Assembly (NCBI GenBank): GCA_037355855.1 | Contig: CM074759.1 | Span: 7,564,001-7,628,000, forward strand | Origin: Pseudo-nitzschia pungens | Taxonomy: Eukaryota > Bacillariophyta > Bacillariophyceae > Bacillariales > Bacillariaceae | Direction of reading: 5' to 3' | Length of the DNA: 64,000 nucleotides | Part shown: piece after piece, positions 44,865 to 56,241 of the stretch | Position numbering within the stretch: the stretch's first letter is position 1 | Layout of the letters: the number at the start of each line of letters is the position of its first letter | The notes under the pieces: model-generated | The model's input: only the letters and a program-made list of their open reading frames with translations | Told to the model about the DNA's origin: nothing | Database searches by the model: none | Program-made: the position numbers and the translations under genes

Positions 44865-45540
44865 AGTATATCTGCAACCGAAGCACGGATCCTACCTGTA
44901 CAGAAATAATCGAAGCGGACGTACGGTAATCTTAGGTAAGGTTAACCTTACCTTAATCTTACTCGTACGAGCATCTTACTGCACACTGGCTGTCGTTCGT
45001 TCCGTATAAAAGAGTACTGGTACTGCGTACGTACTAAGTACGTACGGCATTTCTGTTCGGATCCGATGGGGTCCGACTTCGCGCCAAATTTTGTCTGCCG
45101 GATCCGGTTGGTTCCGCCATGTCTTTTCTTCTTCGGTACCGTACTTGTAGGAATACCGCGGTCCCAGGAGTAAGATTACCGCAAGTTACGAGGAAACGAC
45201 GGTTGTGGCGCCAGAATGAAGGAAGGAATCCATCCATCTCAAAAAATCATCGCAACACGCAACGACGCAACGATGCAACATTGGTGCAGTAAATGTGCGT
45301 CGCAGTAACCTTACTCGTACTAATTACGAAATCGGGGACTGTTAGCACAGTTTTCGTTTTCCATCCGATCTCACCGATACGACTGCTCGGTTGTTACTCA
45401 TTGTTTCGTTGCACACAATACCCAGACCATCCAGAGAAATCTTCCATACGACAACATTATCATCAGCAAACAAGAATCGCAATCACAACCACTGCTCAAC
45501 GAACCAGATCCTGGAACGAGTGCGATCCGTCTCATCCCCA

Positions 45541-45590
45541 ACACAAGACAAGACAAGACAAGACAACACAAGACAAGACAACACCACCCT
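45541..45590. repeat. (ACAAG)n tandem repeat in 5' leader of Psf3
   Basis: ACAAGACAAGACAAGACAAG followed by ACAAC/ACAAG variants, ending seven bases before the ATG at 45597. Confidence 0.85.
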
Positions 45591-45596
45591 CCCGCG

Positions 45597-46807
45597 ATGC
45601 CACATCAATCCTATTACGACATCGACGCCATTCTGGCCGAAGAAGAGTTGATTCCGTGCACGACGCTCTTTGACTTTTCGCACCTCGGCGGTCTGGACCC
45701 CGACGGTGCCCACCACCGGCAGCAACGCCACTCCGACTCCGACCGCCACCGCGAGCTCGACCGCGGCCAGTTCGGTTTCGAGGAGTCGTCCCGCCTGCCG
45801 GAAAACAGCCGCATCAAGGTCCCCCTGTGGGCGGTGGAAACCTGGGCCGGGCTGGGCTTTGTCCGGCTGCAGCTTCCCCGGCACTTTGGGCGACGCGCCC
45901 GGGAGCGCTACGACGCCGATCCGGGGGACGCCAACCTGAGGTGCGTTGGGGTGTTGCGTTGCGTTGCATTATTGTGTTGTGTTGCGGTATTGTGTGTTGC
46001 ATTGCGTTGTGTTGCGTTGTGTTGCGGTATTGCGTTGCAGTTGCGCGGATCGTCGCGTCCCGTAGCTGGCTTGCATCGGTGGTTGCCGGGGTGTCGTGTG
46101 CCGTTCGAACGAACGGATTGATTCTGTCTCACCGTTTCCCATTCGCTGTCCGTCTCGTCTCGTCTCGTCTTTGATCTGATCTGATCTGATCTGCTCCGTT
46201 TCGTTTCGTTACCCCCGATTCCTCGGCGCGCAGAAAGCGCAACGAGCGCTTCTTCCTCTCGGGCCGCCGGCTCGTCCACCTCATCGAGCGGAGCTCCACC
46301 CGCGTCGCCCGGGCCATTGCCAATCTCCCCCGACGTTCCAGAAGCGGCGGCGGAAGCGGAAGCGTGATTCGGCACGCGCGGGCCCTCGAGAAGGTCTCGG
46401 AGGAGGCCCGGTCCCTTTGGCGGACCCTCCTGCAGACCTACGCGGGGGAGCGCCTCCGCAGGGTCTTCGACTGGTCCCAGAGCGGCGCATGGACCGGGGA
46501 CGCCGACGACGACGTCTCCGGGTACCTCGACAAGCTGACGGAGATGGAGCGCCGCCTCTTTTTCGCCGGATCGCAGGCGGTGGCGGACCTGGAGGAGTGG
46601 AAGGCCCACGGGAACCGCGGGCTCTGGAACGGTCCCCTTGAGGCGAGCGCGGGTGCGGGTGCGACAGCGAGTGCTACCGCGAGTGCGAGTGCTACCGCGA
46701 ATGGGTCCGCGTCGCCGCGCGGCGGTGCCCCGAAGCGATCCGTCGTGACGCCCGGGGACGACGCGCGGGAGTTCGAACCGGTCGAGCGACGACGAAGGTT
46801 GCAATGA
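45597..46807 (+). CDS. PSF3: GINS complex subunit Psf3
   Basis: Two exons, 45597..45940 and 46234..46807, give 305 residues. The intron starts GTGCGT and ends GCGCGCAG, in phase 2; it is built of GTTGC/GTGTT and CTGAT/CGTCT short repeats. The N-terminus YYDIDAILAEEELIPCTT is the Psf3 B-domain start. KVPLWAVETWAG matches the family's L(P/E)LWLA motif, and RERYDADPGDANLR matches the 'F.ADP..V.L' segment. Helices YAGERLRRVFDWSQ and LDKLTEMERRLFFAGSQAVADLEEW match the Psf3 C-terminal 'LDE.ER.LF..G......F..W'. GINS joins Cdc45 and Mcm2-7 in the replicative helicase in the nucleus. The C-terminal Ala/Thr/Ser run and basic end are variable. Confidence 0.88.
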
Positions 46808-47815
46808 ACCAACCAAAACGAAGGAAGGAACCAAGACAACACTGCGGTGGGCCAGCGAGCGAGGAAGCGACCGCGGTTCGCGCAACCCCGCACCGACCAA
46901 CCATCTCGGACAGACCGCGACGAGAGACGACAATTGCAAACGAGTGCCGGAAACGAATCCCGGCATGGCATGGCATCGCGTCGCATCGCGTGGCGGTCGG
47001 CCTCGAGATCCATCCATCCATCCATCGGTTCGCGATGCGGCGGGCGATCGGGTGGCGGGCATTCTTTGCATCGGATCGTTCGAAAGCATACTGCGGTAGT
47101 AGTATTATTATTATTTTGGAACGTCCGGCGCCGGACGCGGCCCGGAACAATCCTTCGTCCTTTGGGAGGGGAAATACCATTCGATAAAGTCCGCGAGCGA
47201 ACCGATCGCACCCGTTCCGTACAAACGACTGCGGCACCGACGAACGAACGAAGGCGAATTTTGCCGCGATCCATCCATCCATCCATCGGTTTGCGAATGA
47301 ATCGCCCCGTTGCGCTTTCGGTTCGACCGGCATTCGGAGGCGATTCCGATTCCGATCCCACCAATGTTTCGGAACCGTTCGTCCGGGCTTCCGCTCCGCG
47401 GGATCGAAGGCGCGGGACGAGTTGAGACGAAACGAAAGGAAACAAATACTACGTAATGCTTTCCAGAAACTACACCGCGCGGCAGCGTGTCGCAAGAACC
47501 CGCGGATTGACGGATGGATGGATGGATACCGATGAGATAGATGGATAATTACCGATGCAGTAATGGAATAGATTCTTAATTTTTTTAGTGCGAACCGTCG
47601 CTACCGGTGTTCTCGCGAGCGGTACTACTTTTTATTCCACTTTTATAGCCACGGTTCCGGCGGGCATCTCGATCGCGCACGGTGCCGCGGTTCTCGACAA
47701 TTTCGCTTTCCGCGCATGTGTTCCCCTTCGACGGTAATTACGCATATATCATTGTTGGAACGGAAGGTGTCGTGTCGTGTCGTGTCGTGTCGTGTCGTCG
47801 TCCTCACCGGTCTGG
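46808..47815. other. 1-kb convergent intergenic region with CCAT repeats
   Basis: No gene supported, despite long open frames on both strands produced by GC-rich sequence. (CCAT)n runs occur at about 47008-47025 and 47268-47285. Each is followed by CGGTT(C/T)GCGA, indicating a partial local duplication. (GATG)n occurs at about 47510-47530 and (GTGTC)n at about 47769-47798, inside or beyond the SKP1 3' end. Confidence 0.45.
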
Positions 47816-48990
47816 TTAGGTGGACGATGACCATTGGCTTTCTTCACGGACCTGTCACGCGGATCGAGAAACAGGTACGCAAAATAATTACAATTGCGAC
47901 AATGCCAATACCAATACCAATATCAATACCAACAACAAAAAGAACCATCCAAACGAACGAATTGTTGCCACGGTGGAACGCAAAATGCAACGCGTTAGAC
48001 CAGGCCGCAAAAGGAGCGCAAACCGCAAAGACCTACGGAATTGAATTGCCAATCGTCCATGCCCGGCGGCAATCGCGGGGCACCGACACCCCACGCACGC
48101 CCGCTCAACAAAGCAGGCAACCGAGCAAGCACCAAAACGAACGAACGAACGAACAAACGAACAAGCGACGCACCTGCGCTTCCTCCTCGGGGCTCAGCTC
48201 GTTGCTGATGTTGAAAATGGTCCGCAACTCGGCGGCCGTCTTTCCCTTGATGGCGACCGCCACCGCCATGCACGTCAGGTCCAGCAGGGGCTTGATGTCC
48301 ATGAAATTCGCCGCCGTCACCAGCTCGAACAAAAGGGTCCGTTCGATCTTGACAAAGTCCGCGTACCACGGCTGCACCAGGTCCTCGATCTTGGACGACT
48401 TGAGGGGGGTCTGGATCGTTGTCATGGCCTCCACCATCGTGTGGTGGGTGCAGTATTCGATCACCTTGGCCAGGACCACCTCCTTGACGTTCGGCAGGGG
48501 GATCTCGCGGTCTCGTTCGTCTTCGTCGTCGTCATCGTCGTCGTCGTCATCGTCGATGGTGGTGGCAATCAGTGCCGACATCTTGGCGACGGAGAGGGGA
48601 ACCTCGTGGATGGCGCCCTCCTTGCTCACCTGGCGTGGCGTGGCGCGGCATGATGTGGGAGCGAACGAACGAACGAACGAACGAGCGAACGAATCAATCA
48701 ATCAAAATCCATCGAATCATCGATCGATCGAGTGTTGCGGGAGAGAAAACCATGCGGCACACACACCGAGGTCGCACATCAACAATAATCACAATAATAC
48801 AGTAACAACAATCGCAATAATGGTTGAGAATTGCGTATTGTACTGGGAGCAAACATTATTGTTATGATACTAGTGCCGGATTTCCCAACACCGAAACCGA
48901 AGCACGAGCTCCAACGTCAACAAAAAAAACTCCGTGGTGCGGTAATTTACTCACCAGCTTGACAATACCTTTTTCGTCTTCCATGTTCAT
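47816..48990 (-). CDS. SKP1: SKP1, adaptor of SCF ubiquitin ligases
   Basis: Three exons, 48990..48955, 48629..48174 and 47851..47816, give 175 residues. Introns begin GTGAGT and GTGCGT and end CGCCAG and GTGACAG, all phase 0. After the first join, VKLVSKEGAIHEVPLSVAKMS is the SKP1 beta-strand/BTB start. An Asp10 run replaces the usual short acidic loop before IPLPNV. KVIEYCTHH, WYADFVKIERTLLFELVTAANFMDIKPLLDLTC and the IKGKTAAELRTIFNI stretch are textbook SKP1. The 12-codon last exon gives VREESQW, the conserved F-box-binding tail, then SSST. SKP1 links cullin-1 to F-box proteins in the cytosol and nucleus. The (GAC)n Asp tract is length-variable DNA. Confidence 0.93.
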
Positions 48991-50128
48991 CGAGATTTTG
49001 ATGATTCGTTGCTTTTTGTTGTTCGTGCGCTTGTGCTTCTTGATAGTTTTGTAGTTTGTAGTTTGCGATTGCAAATCGATTTGGACTACGTAGTACGAAG
49101 TATTTCCTTCTCGAAAGCAAAAGTCCCTCACGGTAGGTCTTATCCTATGGAAAATGGAACTGTTGATGGTACACCCTACCGGTACGAGTAAGGTAATCTT
49201 AGTTTACGTTGCGATAACTTACCGGTAATTAGGTCTTGTGGGTTTTGCTGAGAGTGCCTCACGCAGCGTAGGTCTTGTAGATTACTGTACCGTACGGTAA
49301 GTTACCGGCAGCGGTCTTTTTCGTTCTCTGCCTGTTGATTGATTATTCCCAAGAACAAGAAGTGAGAAGGTCCGCTTATTTTAATCTTACCGCAACTCCA
49401 TAGCAAGTACCGGTAAGGTTACCGTACGATACCGGTAGTAGAGAACAAGTAAGTCTTAACCTTACGCGTACCGTACAAGTAAGATTATTTTTAAAAAAAG
49501 AGCAAGTGATTTTCAGCAGATAAGTAAGGTTACGAAGTAACCTTACGAAATAACCTTAATTTTTACTGTAATATTCTGATGAAGTCAACTCTTGTCGCGC
49601 AACGAGAGTCTTGTCAAACACCGCAAGAATGAATGAATCAATCCGGACTCGACAGGACAACAGGTCGACACTCGACACTTTACACGATACAGGGCAATAT
49701 TGTTTTTGGTACGTTCTTCTCGTACGATAAAGTTTTTTACCCCTTGGTGTGCGGAACTAGACTTCCGAGTATCACACAAGCTAAGGTTAACCTTACCGTA
49801 ATCTTACGGTAGACTCACTCCACGAACATCTTTTAGGTTTTATCTTGTTCTTGAGATCTACCGTACCGGTAATTACGGTAACTTACCGGTAATCTTATTC
49901 TTGTTCGAGTTTTTTGGAGCCCCTACTATAGAAAAGCTACCGGTAATTACAAGAAGCATACTCATCGTGGAGAATAATGACAAAGACAGCAGAAAACTCA
50001 TGATCAGACGCATCGAAAACGAAGGGATCATAATTCCAGTTTTACAACTTCTTACAACAAACAAAAAACTTTTCACAATTACTATTATACTACCTGCCTA
50101 CTACTAGGTACAAAAAAACAATCGAAAA
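48991..50128. other. 1.1-kb intergenic word island
   Basis: No gene supported. 49160-49570 and 49790-49960 are the densest vocabulary islands of the window. They hold CCTACCGGTACGAGTAAGG, GTACCGTACGGTAAGTTACC, GTAAGGTTACCGTACG, ATACCGGTAG and GTTACGAAGTAACCTTACG. Several are inverted repeats able to fold. The SKP1 promoter lies on the left edge. Confidence 0.5.
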
Positions 50129-50659
50129 ATGGTTTTCTCCGATGCTGCTGCTGATATGGCTGAACTTGCTTTCAAATCGTGTGAGAAAGCACTAAAAGAC
50201 GCAATGATTGCGCTTGGAAGAGGCGAGAGATCACTCAAGATTCATTTTGTGAACAAAACCAACTCCACGTTCACTCTTGCTCACTCTTGGCGTGACTGTG
50301 GGGAAGACTTTAGACTTCCCCGCAGCATCCCACCGAACAAGACAACCGTCATGGAATTCGGGAAGGGTTTCGGAGCCTTTGGTGTCAAGGGAGCTATAGT
50401 CTATGTTAGGGAAGGAAGCCCCAACGAAAAGCTCGGCTTTTACTTTTGCAATCCTTTCTCAGGCAGAAATGAGATTGGGTTCCAGTATTACTGGAAGGTT
50501 GACAAAGATCGTCATTGGTTTTATTGCAATATTCCCTCCGAATGTGCGAACCACACCCACCATCGTTCTATCAACGGAGAAAGCCTTCAGTGTTGGTACA
50601 GAGTTGAGGGTGGTAATGCAGCGGGAGCAAGTTTTGTCATCACATCTGACCACTGGTGA
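50129..50659 (+). CDS. Small beta-rich protein, possible actinoporin-like/lectin-like fold
   Basis: A single-exon gene for 176 residues. A short N-terminal helix is followed by strands in the order IHFVNKTNSTFTL, a Trp-containing loop, LPRSIPPNKT, a Gly/Phe-rich FGKGFGAFGVKGAIVYV, LGFYFCNPF and FQYYWKVD. The pattern 'N-x-T ... IxP ... GVxGxxxY ... FxxPF' recalls the actinoporin/fungal fruit-body lectin superfamily, whose members bind membranes or glycans. This is a fold-level impression, not a recognised orthologue, and no activity is claimed. There is no signal peptide. Six cysteines occur mainly in the C-terminal half. Codon use is more AT-rich than in neighbouring GC-rich genes, and the gene sits alone in repeat-rich DNA. 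Confidence 0.6.
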   Translation: MVFSDAAADMAELAFKSCEKALKDAMIALGRGERSLKIHFVNKTNSTFTLAHSWRDCGEDFRLPRSIPPNKTTVMEFGKGFGAFGVKGAIVYVREGSPNEKLGFYFCNPFSGRNEIGFQYYWKVDKDRHWFYCNIPSECANHTHHRSINGESLQCWYRVEGGNAAGASFVITSDHW

Positions 50660-51843
50660 AGGCTTTTGGGTCCTACTACTAGCAGCATCCGGGTGATCAC
50701 ATCTTCCATTTGGAATTAGCCTTCGGGTCTGGCATTTGCGGCATCTGCGGCATTTTCTGCCTGAAAGACAAGAAACATGCATGTTACGAGAAACAAACTT
50801 CAAATTGAGAGTGGATTCATTTCTGCTCAGCACAATTCAATTAAAATTGAAGAGTGGATTCATTTCTGCTCACAATTTAGTCCAGATGAGAAATAAAATT
50901 AAAATTAAGAGTGGGCGGATTCATTTCTGCTGCTCACAATTAGAGTAAGAAGCAAATTATTCAAACAACAAAATCTCAAACCTAGTATACATCTACGCAA
51001 TTCTACAGAGCCCTCCAAACATTTGCTCCTTGCTCGCAGGCCAGCACATCAGATAAATTTGAATGTTGGTACAGGATAAGTGTTGGCTGGGAACAAAGTG
51101 TGGACATCTTGGGTTGTCACATGATCTTCCATCTGGTGGAAACAGCCTCTGGGTCCTCAGGTGGACGTCATTGGCGTCATTTGCTCTTTGTAGTGGAATA
51201 ATACATAGGAATGTTACTTTTGTTTACTCTGTTTTTGTGGTGTTGTGGCTGTGTCATGTACCGCAAGGTTTAACCATAAGGTAAACCTTACCGTACCGGT
51301 AGCATTATTACGAAGTACTACTACGTAGTAAGTATTTGTTTTTGCATTTTTTTTAAAATTAAATTCTAGCCATGACACGATTCATGACTGGACTCAATCC
51401 AGTCACGCACTGCATGCAAACATCATGCGCAAAATAGTTCTCTACGGTACAGGCAGGGTTTCGAGTAATCTTAATACTGCTTGTACACAGACAGCAAAAC
51501 CACTGAGTACAAAAAATTGTACACGGACACCAAGTACGTAGCAGCAAACACGCGGTAACGCTGGCATTATTTTCGGGCTCCTCATAGTAAGGTAAAATTA
51601 GTGTTACCGTACTAGTGCTGTAATTACCTCGTAAGATTACCCCATTGTACCGTATTGTATCTTGCCCTCTCTCTGTGCATACGGTAAGGCTTACAACATC
51701 ATCACTGCGTAATACTTCGACTATCACACGCTAAACAGAACGTGCGCACGGGACCAATCCAAGAAGCACCCGAACACAACAACCCAACGAAACACTACCG
51801 TACTACAATAGAACCAACCCGAGACGACCAAAAAAACAAAGCC
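50660..51843. other. Intergenic with ~50-bp tandem repeats and a possible decayed gene copy
   Basis: No gene supported. Three imperfect tandem units occur at 50803-50942. At about 51064-51180, TGTTGGTACAG, CATGATCTTCCATCTGG and GCCTCTGGGTCCT recall the 3' end and downstream flank of the gene at 50129. A word island lies at 51250-51320 and others at 51580-51700. Confidence 0.5.
50803..50942. repeat. Imperfect ~44-58 bp tandem repeat, three copies
   Basis: Each unit carries AGAGTGG(GC)GGATTCATTTCTGCT followed by CTCACAATT or CAGCACAATT and an AATTAAAATT spacer. Units begin near 50803, 50846 and 50900. Confidence 0.8.
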
Positions 51844-54536
51844 ATGGCCGGGGGCGAACAGTTGTCGACGGTCGTGTCCCAGACCTTTCGTCCGAAGGAG
51901 CGGGGCGACATCCGCCGCGGATTCAAGGAATTGCACCCCGAACTGGGACTCAAGGGGTGCCGCACCCTGTACGAGGGCTTCCGCCGGGGACACGAAATCA
52001 ATCCCCTCGGGGCCTGCCTCGGCTTTCGCGCCGTCAGCACCAACGGACTCGCCACCCCGTTCATCTACAGTTCCTACACGGAGGTACTGGCCCGGATCAA
52101 TGCCTTTGCGGCGGGGCTCGAGACGCTGAACCTGGTCCCTCCCACGAAGGAGGACAACATGGTGTTGCTCGGATTGTACATGAAGAATTGCATGGAATGG
52201 TTCATCGGAGAACAGGCCATCTTTTGCGTGTCGGGAGCAACGGGTAAGCAACAAACTGGTAGCGGGACACAATGCGCACCATACTTGTACTGTATGGCAT
52301 GGCATGGCATGGTATTGATTCGATGCTACTACGAAGTGCAGTATCAATGGTTTGTCGCTTTGTTCTGTCTTTCCCGTTTCGGAAGAAATGGCGAGAAACA
52401 GACTGTTTCCAAACAATGCGAAACCGTCCTTTTGTCACCACACATCGGATTGATTCGTCTGGAGAATATTATTGTGAAGCGCGATCTTGTTTGTTTGTTT
52501 ATTTCTTTTGTTTGTCATGTCCGAATGTGAAGCGAAAAATTCTAATCCTATTTTCCGTCGTCGGTTGGACACACAAACACTACACACACACACACACACA
52601 CACGAATTCACAAAAAATAAATCATTCCGTCGGAAAACATCAAACAGTTCCGTTCTACGACACGCTGGGCCCCGAGTCCGTGTCGTTCATCCTCAAACAA
52701 ACCTCCGCGAAAACCGTCGTTTCCACCCGTGCGGAACTGGAGCGTTTGTGCGCCGTGAAAAAGAGCGGGAAGTGCCCGAACTTTGAGGTAGTGATCTTGG
52801 TCAACGGAGTCACGAAAGAGGCGGCGAGCATGGCTGCGGAGGCGGGCCTCGAGGTCATGTCGTTCGCCAAAGTGGAAGCAGGTGCGTGCCACCGGAGAGC
52901 GCGGGTCGTTTGGTCTCTCTCGGTTCGGACCATTGGTTTGTGACGGACCAAGCGTCCGTTACCGACGCTGGGATGGGCGGGAACGTTTTGCACGTTGTTT
53001 CCAAGCGGCAGATCGATCTCGAGCACGATGAAAGGACGACTACGCAATGCACCCACAACGATTTTGTTTTTGTTCTTTGTTCTTTTTTGTTTTGTTTTGT
53101 TTTGTTTTTCTTGCGTGCGATTCATTCGCATCTCAGTCGGGGCCCATCGCATCGACACCCAGGGTCACAAACACCGTCCTCCCTCGGGAAGCGATGTGTT
53201 TACCTTTTGCTACACCAGCGGAACAACGGGCGATCCCAAGGGAGCCTTGCTCACCCACGAAAACCTCATTTCGGCCCTGGCGGGAATCGAGAGAACCTTC
53301 CCGTTCGTCAGCACCGACCGCCACCTCTCGTACCTGCCGCTGGCGCACATCTTCGAACGGATCGTCCAGGCCCAGATCTACATGGCGGGATCCTCCATCG
53401 CGTTTTTCCGGGGGGATCCCCTGCTGCTGATCGAAGACCTGCAGGCCTGTCGCCCGACCGTCTTTGCCGCCGCTCCGCGCGTCCTGAACAAGATCTACGA
53501 CAAGATACAGGTGGGAATCGCGTCCGCGGGTGGCGTGAAGAAGAAATTGTTCGACGCCGCCGTCGCGACCAAGACGAGGAACCTGCAGGCCACCGGAAAG
53601 CTGACCCACGGGTTTTACGACCGGCTCCTGTTCAACAAGATCAAGAAGGGACTCGGAATGGATTGCGTCCGCCAGGTGGTGAGTGGTTCCGCGCCGCTGG
53701 CCAGGAACGTGATGACCTTTTACCGCATCCTGCTCGGGATTCCCGTGGTGGAGGGATACGGCCAAACGGAGAATGCCGCCTGCTGCACGATCAGTCTCCC
53801 GACCGACATGACGACCTGCGGACACGTGGGAATACCGATGCCGGCGTCGGAAGTGGTCCTGGAGGACGTGCCCGAGATGGGATACTTCCACACGGACAGA
53901 GACCACAAGGGACAGCCGTGCCAGGGACGGGGAGAGATTCTGATCCGGGGCCCCACCATTTTCAAGGGGTATTACAAGCAGCCGGACAAGACGAGGGAGG
54001 CCATCGACGACGAGGGATGGTTGCACAGCGGCGACATCGGGCTGTGGACCGTTGACGGCAACCTGCAGATCATCGACCGAAAGAAAAACATTTTCAAGCT
54101 GAGCCAGGGAGAGTACGTGGCGCCGGAAAAGATAGAGAACGTGCTCATCCAATCGCTGCTCATCGGCCAGGCCTTTGTCTACGGCGACTCGCTGCAGAGC
54201 GCCCTCGTCGCCGTCGTCGTTCCCGACGAGGAGCCGGTGCGGAGCCTGCTGGGTTCGGCGGACCCCTCCGCGGCCACGGCTCCCCTCTCGGACCTCTGCA
54301 AGAGCGAGAAACTGAGAGCGGCCGTCCTGGCTGACGTTGTTAGAATCGGGAAGGCGAACGGCCTGCACGGGTTCGAGTTGCCGAAGGCCATCCACCTCTC
54401 GGACCGGCCCTTTTCCGTGGAGGACGGCCTCCTGACGCCGACCTTCAAGCTGAAGAGGCCGCAGGCGCGGGACAAGTTCCGGAACGAGATCGAGCGCATG
54501 TACGCGGGCATGCCCAGGCCCAAGAGCAAATTGTAG
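51844..54536 (+). CDS. LACS: Long-chain acyl-CoA synthetase, peroxisomal (PTS1 SKL)
   Basis: Three exons, 51844..52243, 52648..52881 and 53137..54536, give 677 residues. Introns begin GTAAGC and GTGCGT and end AAACAG and TCTCAG, both in phase 1. The enzyme activates fatty acids to acyl-CoA via an acyl-AMP, using ATP and CoA. VPFYDTLGPESVSFI and EVEAVGAHR span the splice joins as expected for the family. CYTSGTTGDPKGALLTHENL is the AMP-binding P-loop. YLPLAHIFERIVQ, a SGSAPLARNVMTFYRI stretch, EGYGQTENAAC and WLHSGDIGLWTVDGNLQIIDRKKNIFKLSQGEYVAPEKIE are the remaining signatures. The C-terminus PKSKL ends in SKL, the classical peroxisomal signal, which suggests a role feeding beta-oxidation. 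Intron 1 contains GGCAT and CA repeats, and intron 2 a TTTTG run. Confidence 0.93.
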
Positions 54537-54772
54537 AATCCATCGTAATTTTTTCAATCAATCAATCGAACAAACATCAATCAACACCACTACGTGTACC
54601 ATTATACTATTGTACTATCATACTATCATACTATTATTTTAGTGTTAACTTTGTGTTTTGGACCGCAGATCCAAACCAATTGTCGTTTGTACAATCGCGG
54701 TAGTACGTGCGTTTGTTTGATTGTTTGTTTGATTGATTTTGATTGTTTGTTTGTGCGGGATTGCTGCGCCTC
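54537..54772. other. Short convergent intergenic region
   Basis: 236 bp between the 3' ends of the LACS (+) and SMP-30-like (-) genes. CTATCATACTATCATACTATT at about 54610-54632 and TTGTTTGATTGTTTGTTTGATT at about 54715-54735 are simple repeats. Confidence 0.5.
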
Positions 54773-56241
54773 TCAGCCCGTCCGGAATCGCGATTCGAGA
54801 CACCCCTTCATCCCCGACGGAAGCTTGACAGCGTACAGGCCGCCCGAGTGGGGTTCGGACTCCGGATCGATGTTCTCGTGGGCGGTGGTGACGAACAAAA
54901 CGTCGAGGTCGGGTCCCCCGAAGCAGCAGCAGGACGCCTCCGACGTCTCGTCGGGCAACCGAACCGTGAAGACCACGTCTCCGGTGTTCGGATCGATGCG
55001 GTCGACCATCCCGGTGCCCTCTCCCTGGCGCCACGTTGCGTTCCACACAAAGCCCTCGCTGTCCACCACCGATCTGTATCATTGTTGCACAGGAATGCAA
55101 TCCATCCATCCATCCATCCATCCATCCAGCGTGTAGCAATATGAGAAGAGCAGAACAGAGCACGCGTGTTTCAACAATGCGCAAAGCGTAAGACAAACGG
55201 GGTGGGGAAGCAAGAATGGGTGGTGAGGAACGGACAGCAAACAACTCTCGCCGCATACGGTACTTGTGTCCTCTCATTGGAACGAAACGAAACGAAACGA
55301 AACGAAACAAAACATCCCTGAGCTCTCCTCTCCTTTCCTCTCCTGCCCCACCCAACTACCGTACCCCCCAGCAACTCTTCCGAAAGCATGCCTGCATTCA
55401 TGCACGCATGCACGCGTGAATACGCATGCACACACACACACACACACACACACACAGATACACACACACAAACCGAATACGCAGCTACGTACCCATCGGG
55501 GAATCCCGTCGGCTTGGTGTGCATGAGTCGTTCGTTGGCCACGGTTCCCTCTCCGAGGTCGTACTCGAATTTCCGAATGGTCTTGTCCGCAGAATCCGCC
55601 AGATACATCTCCTCCCCCGAGGGAGACCAGCACAAACTGTTGGTGGTCCGAATGGGTTCGTACAGCACGGAATGGACGAGCTCCTGCTCCCATTCGCACT
55701 TGTAGACCTTGACCGGTCGATCGTCCGAGGCCGCCATGCCCCCGCAGACGAATCGCCTCCCGGTGGGATCGACCCGGCCGTCGTTCAATCGTCCCGATCG
55801 ATCCACGGGTTCCCCCCTGCTCATCGGTCCCAGCGGGGTGTTTCGTTCCAAGTCGTACAACTGAAAGCCGTCCTCCCAGGCCGCAATGTATCCATTCGCA
55901 TTCGCATTTGCTGTAGCATTCGTTGTCGTCTCCAGCAGCCCAAAGGCGGGGAGCATCTTGGGCAGTCGGAAGGTTTCGAAGCGGCTTCCGCCGGACAGCG
56001 AGAGCTTGTGAAAGGTTCGGTCCAGGATGCTGGTGAAGAGCACCGCGTTTTGGCGGTCGTCCCACAGGACGCACTCACCGAGGTGGCAGCGGCAGTCCAC
56101 CAGCAGGCGCGCGCGGACGCTCGGGATTCCTCTGTCCGGGTCCGGAACCACCTCCGCCGGGGGGCCATCGAGGAGACCGCCGGCGTCGATGGGAATGGCA
56201 TCGGGGTTGCTGTAGCTGTTGCTGTTGCGCGTGGCGGTCAT
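54773..56241 (-). CDS. SMP-30/gluconolactonase/regucalcin-like protein
   Basis: Two exons, 56241..55493 and 55073..54773, give 349 residues. The intron starts GTACGT and ends GATACAG, in phase 2. It is full of simple repeats: (CA)n at 55428-55475, AACGAAACGAAACG and (CCAT)n at about 55096-55128. Family features of the six-bladed propeller are visible. CHLGECVLWDDRQNAVLFTSI carries the first metal-ligand Glu and the blade-one motif. GRLNDGRVDPTGRRFVCGGM is the conserved RxNDGxxDPxGRF block. TTNSLCWSPSGEEMYLADSADKTI is the NGLxWSPDxxxxYxxDS block, with Ser for Gly. FPDGSVVDSEGFVWNATW spans the splice site. Members hydrolyse sugar lactones or bind Ca2+. No signal peptide, so probably cytosolic. 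Confidence 0.87.

Larger units (their letters stand above)
42995..45596. other. 2.6-kb repeat-rich intergenic region
   Basis: No gene supported. It includes a 962-bp segment bounded by ~70-bp inverted repeats (43903-44864). GTACGTACTAAGTACGTACGG word islands lie at about 45018-45050, and GTAATCTTAGGTAAGGTTAACC at about 44925-44950. An ACAAG pentamer array at 45541-45590 runs up to the Psf3 start. Confidence 0.5.

Noticed and set aside
46438..47495. Long minus-strand frames between Psf3 and SKP1
   Set aside because: Arg/Ser-rich, antisense to Psf3 in part, no homology; GC-rich artefact.
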